DNA from: Bacillota bacterium
GTDB lineage: Bacteria; Bacillota; Clostridia; Tissierellales; MES13
Length of the DNA stretch: 46,400 bases
Direction of reading: 5' to 3'
Assembly: GCA_009711765.1 (NCBI GenBank)
Contig: VEND01000034.1
Span: 1-46,400, forward strand
The translations under genes and the position numbers were made by a program. The notes beneath the pieces are model-generated. The model saw nothing but the letters and a program-made list of their open reading frames with translations, searched no databases and had not been told where the DNA came from. Below, one piece after another: positions 43,193-46,400 of the stretch (position 1 is the first letter of the stretch; each line of letters begins with the position of its first letter).

Positions 43193-43251
43193 ATAGTTAA
43201 TGTAATATACGGTATGATTTTTGTAATTATTAGTATAAAAATATAGTTAAT
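43193..43251. promoter_or_regulatory. Repeated ATAGTTAAT elements in the divergent control region
   Basis: ATAGTTAAT occurs at 43193-43201 and 43243-43251, 50 bp apart (about five helical turns), between the divergent ABC and LytTR operons. They could be LytTR regulator sites, though the match to the general LytTR consensus is partial. Confidence 0.35.
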
Positions 43252-43271
43252 ATAAAATTGCAATTAAAATG

Positions 43272-43280
43272 TGCTATAAT
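43272..43280 (+). promoter_or_regulatory. Extended -10 promoter of the two-component operon
   Basis: TGC-TATAAT (43272-43280) is an extended -10 element without a good -35 hexamer at 17 bp, suggesting activator dependence. The start TTG at 43301 follows AGGAGGTGA. Confidence 0.5.
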
Positions 43281-43300
43281 CTCTTTAGGAGGTGACTTAA

Positions 43301-44008
43301 TTGTTAAGAATTTCTATATGTGATGATGAAAAAAGACAAAGAAGTGACCTTAAAGCTATTATTAATACACAGCTTGAACTTAAAGGTATAGATTTCTCTG
43401 TTATCGAGTGTGAAAATGGTCAAACTTTAATGTCACTACTTACTAAGGATAAAAATTATTTTGATATTATTTTTCTAGATATAGAAATGGAAGGAATAAA
43501 TGGGGTTGAAATAGCAAAACAAATTAGAGATATAAACGATAAAGTGGTAATTATTTTTGTAACTGGATTTAGTGATTATGTATTTGATGGTTATGAGGTA
43601 AAGGCACTCAATTATATTTTAAAACCTTATAAAAAGGAAAAAATTATTGATGTTTTATCAGAAGCTTTAAAACAAATTAATAATATACAGAATAGATTTT
43701 TCGTAATACAGCAAAAAAGCAATATCTATAAGCTGTATTTGGATGATATTATCTACTTTAAAAGTGATAGAAGGAAAATCAAGGTTATAACAAATAAAGA
43801 TACTTATGAGTTTTATGCAAGACTTGATGATGTCGAAAAAGATTTACCCAGTTCTTTTTCAAGGATACATCAGCGATATTTAGTAAACTTATATTTTGTA
43901 CTTTCTATTGAAAATAGTTATGTTGAGATTAATAAAGAGAAACTTCCTATTAGCAGAAGAAGGTATCAAAATGTTATGATTGCTTTTGCTAAAATAATGC
44001 TTATATAG
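43301..44008 (+). CDS. LytTR-family response regulator
   Basis: A 235-residue regulator. The receiver domain (1-120) has acidic Asp8/Asp9, the phospho-acceptor Asp60 in FLDIEMEGINGVEIA, Thr88 and Lys108 in LKPYKKEK. The LytTR DNA-binding domain (~130-235) is recognised by IYKLYLDDIIYFKSDRRK, FYARLDDVEKDLPSSFSRIH and QRYLVNL with the terminal RRRYQN. The TTG start follows AGGAGGTGA. It lies 9 bp before the kinase gene and divergent from the ABC transporter, which is the probable target. This class commonly answers to peptides. Confidence 0.93.
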   Translation: MLRISICDDEKRQRSDLKAIINTQLELKGIDFSVIECENGQTLMSLLTKDKNYFDIIFLDIEMEGINGVEIAKQIRDINDKVVIIFVTGFSDYVFDGYEVKALNYILKPYKKEKIIDVLSEALKQINNIQNRFFVIQQKSNIYKLYLDDIIYFKSDRRKIKVITNKDTYEFYARLDDVEKDLPSSFSRIHQRYLVNLYFVLSIENSYVEINKEKLPISRRRYQNVMIAFAKIMLI

Positions 44009-44017
44009 GGGGAATAT

Positions 44018-45295
44018 ATGGGTGTGTTAATTTCTTTTTGTTATTATGTTTTATTGTTTTTTGCAATTTTACTAGCAGGAATAAGTTTTTATAAAATCAC
44101 CGATTGTTTTGTTGATGTAAAAGAATACAAGATTTTTAAGTTGGTTGCTTTTGTAGGATTAGTTTTCATAGTAACAGTTATTATATATGTAAGTGATATC
44201 GTAAATGTTTTATACGCTTTAATTGGATATATAGCTATAATGACAATATGTTATCAAGGAAGTATAATAAAAAGAATATCCACTGTAATGGTACTTTATC
44301 CGATAGTTGTTTCAATCAGTATCTTTTGTAATAATTTTAATTTTATTTTGATAAAATCCATAAATGATAAAATAAACTATTTGATATGGAATTTTGTACT
44401 AGCATTTTTTTGGTTAGGGATTTATTTGGTTATGAAGGACAGGATTTTATATGCTAAACAATATATTAATGATAAAACATGGATACTTATAGATATAATA
44501 TGTTTTGCGCCTTTTGTTTCCATAGTACTGACTATTATATGGACAGGATATAATGAAGAATATAAAGCATACATAATAGCATTAGCTTGCATTATTTCTA
44601 ATATTGGAATCATGTTTCTTATAAAGTATATAATAAAAAGCGTTAAAATTAGATTAGATAATCAAAATTATAAATTACAGTATGATTATTATAAATCCTT
44701 AGAAGAAAAACAGTTAGAAGTAAGAAAAATATATCATGATATGAATAATAACTTACAGGTTATTAGAAACTATATTGAAAATAACAATATAAAAAAAGCA
44801 AAACTATATTTTGAAAAAATTAAAGAAAAAGTTACTTCTTACGACAATAAAATATTTTGTAATAACAGTATTGTTAATGCAGTTTTAAATAATAAATACG
44901 ATATAATGATTGAAAATGGAATTGATTGTGACATAAACATATCGATTGATAATTTAATTTCTATTGATGATATGGATTTATGTTCAATATTTTCAAATAC
45001 AATTGACAATGCAATAGAAGCATCTATTAAAATAAAAGATGTATCACGACGTAAGATTACCATAAAAGCACGATTATACAAAGGTTATTTTAGTTATTCT
45101 ATTACAAACAACAAAGAAAATGATATTTTAACTTACAGAGGATCAATTATATCAAGTAAACAGGATAAAAAGCATCATGGATTTGGTTTACAGAATATAA
45201 AGGATATTGTAGATAAGTATAATGGTACAGTAGATATTAGTTATACTCAAAATGAATTTTCATTAATATTAATTAGTAAGGCTTTAAAGATATAA
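44018..45295 (+). CDS. Peptide-type sensor kinase (GHKL family, AgrC-like)
   Basis: A 425-residue kinase with about six transmembrane helices in the first ~210 residues, then a coiled region and a GHKL catalytic domain. The phosphorylation box is RKIYHDMNNNLQVIRNYI; the N-box is IFSNTIDNAIEAS and the G-box HHGFGLQNIKDI. This layout is that of AgrC/ComD-like kinases that sense peptides at the membrane. No AgrD-like peptide or AgrB gene is visible nearby, so the cue may be an antimicrobial peptide transported by the adjacent ABC system. The ATG follows GGGGG. Confidence 0.9.
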   Translation: MGVLISFCYYVLLFFAILLAGISFYKITDCFVDVKEYKIFKLVAFVGLVFIVTVIIYVSDIVNVLYALIGYIAIMTICYQGSIIKRISTVMVLYPIVVSISIFCNNFNFILIKSINDKINYLIWNFVLAFFWLGIYLVMKDRILYAKQYINDKTWILIDIICFAPFVSIVLTIIWTGYNEEYKAYIIALACIISNIGIMFLIKYIIKSVKIRLDNQNYKLQYDYYKSLEEKQLEVRKIYHDMNNNLQVIRNYIENNNIKKAKLYFEKIKEKVTSYDNKIFCNNSIVNAVLNNKYDIMIENGIDCDINISIDNLISIDDMDLCSIFSNTIDNAIEASIKIKDVSRRKITIKARLYKGYFSYSITNNKENDILTYRGSIISSKQDKKHHGFGLQNIKDIVDKYNGTVDISYTQNEFSLILISKALKI

Positions 45296-45328
45296 TTTAC
45301 AATAAAAGGATTTTTAGGAGGATAATAA

Positions 45329-46318
45329 ATGAATTATTATAATTTAGATACCCCTTCATTACTAATAGATAGGGATATAATGCTTGATAATTGCCAATAT
45401 ATGCAGGATTATGCAGATAAGTTTAATGTTAATTTAAGGCCCCATACAAAAACCCATAAGATGTCAAAGCTAGCTTTAATGCAAATGAAAATGGGGGCAA
45501 GGGGAATTGCAGTTGCAAAGGTAGGAGAAGCAGAAGTAATGGCTAAAGCTGGAGTGAAGGATATTTTTATAGCGAATGAAGTTGTAGGTGATATAAAGCT
45601 TAGTAAAATAAAAAAGCTTTCAGAGAGTATAAATATTTCCTTTGGTTTAGATAGTATTGCCCAGGCAAAGGAAATTGAGAGGATTTTTAATGGAAATTTC
45701 AAACCAGCAGAAGTATTAATAGAAATTGAAGTTGGCGAAAAGCGTTCTGGAATTATTAAAGAAGAGGAATATATAAAGTTATTAAATTATTTAAAGACAT
45801 GTAAAAACATACATCTTAAAGGCATATTTTCCCATGATGGCAATTCCTACTCGGCAGCAACTATTGAAGAGTGTAAAAAAATTCATTTAAAAAGTCAGGA
45901 AAGGACTTTAAAATTTGTAGAAATAGCTAAGAAAATGGATTTCAAAATAGAAACTGTTAGTGTAGGATCAACACCATCAATGATGCATGATTTTCCTATC
46001 TTAGATGGCATAACAGAAATTAGACCAGGCACTTATATTTTTATGGATGCATCCCAGGCTAATGCCTATGGCGATTTAGACCGTTGTGCTGCTACAATAC
46101 TTACAACTGTTATAAGTCTACCAACATCTGAAAGGGTAATAACAGATGTCGGAGCTAAAGGAATAACAACCCAGAAAAGGAATAAAGGTATATGTGAAAC
46201 CAAAGGATTAGGTCTAATTAAAGGATGGGATGATGTGTTTATCTATGTTAGAGTTTCCCCAAAATACAAACTTAAAATCGTCAAAGTACGGTTAAACAAA
46301 GGCTTTATGCATTATTAA
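45329..46318 (+). CDS. D-threonine aldolase/alanine-racemase-fold protein, C-terminally truncated
   Basis: A 329-residue reading frame whose first ~305 residues match the D-threonine aldolase-like family (alanine-racemase barrel): LDTPSLLIDRD at the N-terminus, the PLP-lysine motif LRPHTKTHKMS (Lys41), SVGSTPSM, EIRPGTYIFMDA and TKGLGLIKGWDDVF. Family members run to ~360-375 residues and end with a metal-binding motif of the type PNHxCPxxNLxD. Here similarity stops after WDDVFIYV (~46,245), and the last ~24 residues (rich in Lys and Val) do not fit. A DNA junction or insertion has probably truncated the gene, so it is likely a pseudogene. AGGAGG precedes the ATG; it lies 34 bp after the kinase gene. 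Confidence 0.75.
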   Translation: MNYYNLDTPSLLIDRDIMLDNCQYMQDYADKFNVNLRPHTKTHKMSKLALMQMKMGARGIAVAKVGEAEVMAKAGVKDIFIANEVVGDIKLSKIKKLSESINISFGLDSIAQAKEIERIFNGNFKPAEVLIEIEVGEKRSGIIKEEEYIKLLNYLKTCKNIHLKGIFSHDGNSYSAATIEECKKIHLKSQERTLKFVEIAKKMDFKIETVSVGSTPSMMHDFPILDGITEIRPGTYIFMDASQANAYGDLDRCAATILTTVISLPTSERVITDVGAKGITTQKRNKGICETKGLGLIKGWDDVFIYVRVSPKYKLKIVKVRLNKGFMHY

Positions 46319-46400
46319 CTGTTGTGATTGCTTGATTTTATACAAGGGCTTAGGCATGAAATTTTCTATACCAGACATTGCTTTTTTTAATATTGTATAA
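46292..46400 (-). CDS. Possible 3' end of a foreign gene entering the window
   Basis: On the minus strand a frame is open from the window edge to a TAA at 46292-46294 (about 35 codons, including MSGIENFMPKPLYKIKQ). It begins close to where the aldolase-like gene loses family similarity, so it may be the tail of an inserted element's protein. The sequence is too short to name and could be chance. Confidence 0.2.
   Translation of the reverse strand, partial: YTILKKAMSGIENFMPKPLYKIKQSQQLIMHKAFV

Noticed and set aside
1..46400. CRISPR arrays, tRNA or rRNA genes
   Set aside because: No regularly spaced repeats, cloverleaf sequences or rRNA-like segments were seen anywhere in the window.

Overview
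The window comes from an AT-rich, anaerobic, Gram-positive bacterium of the class Clostridia. Support for this: the 3' end of a pyruvate:ferredoxin oxidoreductase gene, a B12-dependent (class II) ribonucleotide reductase, several ferredoxin-type 4Fe-4S proteins, near-exclusive AGA arginine codons in the core genes, strong AGGAGG ribosome sites, frequent TTG/GTG starts, and a Firmicutes-type gene order (murB - PHP - rapZ - yvcK; whiA - ptsH - dnaE - pfkA - pyk - fxsA). The exact genus cannot be named from the sequence alone. No rRNA, tRNA, CRISPR array or complete insertion sequence was recognised.

Layout. 1-3.8 kb: nifJ 3' end, a dicarboxylate/amino-acid:cation symporter with its own promoter and an upstream palindrome, and an orphan extracellular solute-binding protein. 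3.8-7.8 kb: cell-wall and central-metabolism control operon (murB, a PHP phosphoesterase, rapZ, a membrane-anchored yvcK). 7.8-10.5 kb: nrdJ, whose sigma-A promoter is overlapped and followed by two NrdR-box-like sites exactly 31 bp apart. 10.5-14.1 kb: a MalT/LuxR-type STAND regulator, then a 75-residue protein and an isoprenylcysteine-methyltransferase-like membrane protein behind an ACCTAAC/GTTAGGT repeat. 14.1-18.4 kb: a gene-free stretch with a two-state hairpin, a GAF-PAS-PAS histidine kinase and tryptophanase. 18.4-31.7 kb: conserved housekeeping genes (M42 peptidase, Nudix, whiA, HPr, dnaE, YutG-like, pfkA, pyk, YbgC-like thioesterase, fxsA, Fe-S aldo/keto reductase, GerMN protein).

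31.9-39.5 kb is the most unusual part. Two rlmD/rumA-type rRNA methyltransferase genes stand in tandem. The second is followed by two short modules, each ending in an orphan copy of the last codons of rlmD. Module 1 carries two reductive-dehalogenase/QueG-like iron-sulphur proteins around a TetR regulator, with two TetR-type palindromes at the promoter. Module 2 carries a TetR pseudogene with three frameshifts and a small membrane protein. The layout looks like accretion of small cassettes at the 3' end of rlmD, although no integrase is present. 39.6-46.4 kb: a small membrane-anchored protein, a Bce-like peptide ABC exporter (ATPase plus FtsX-type permease), a divergent LytTR regulator/GHKL kinase pair, and a D-threonine-aldolase-like gene that loses family resemblance near 46,245, apparently through a DNA junction.

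Functional picture: core metabolism and its control (glycolysis, HPr, YvcK, RapZ, WhiA, DNA synthesis) interleaved with accessory sensing and detoxification modules. Motif residue numbers, repeat matches and hairpins were read by eye; no database search was run.
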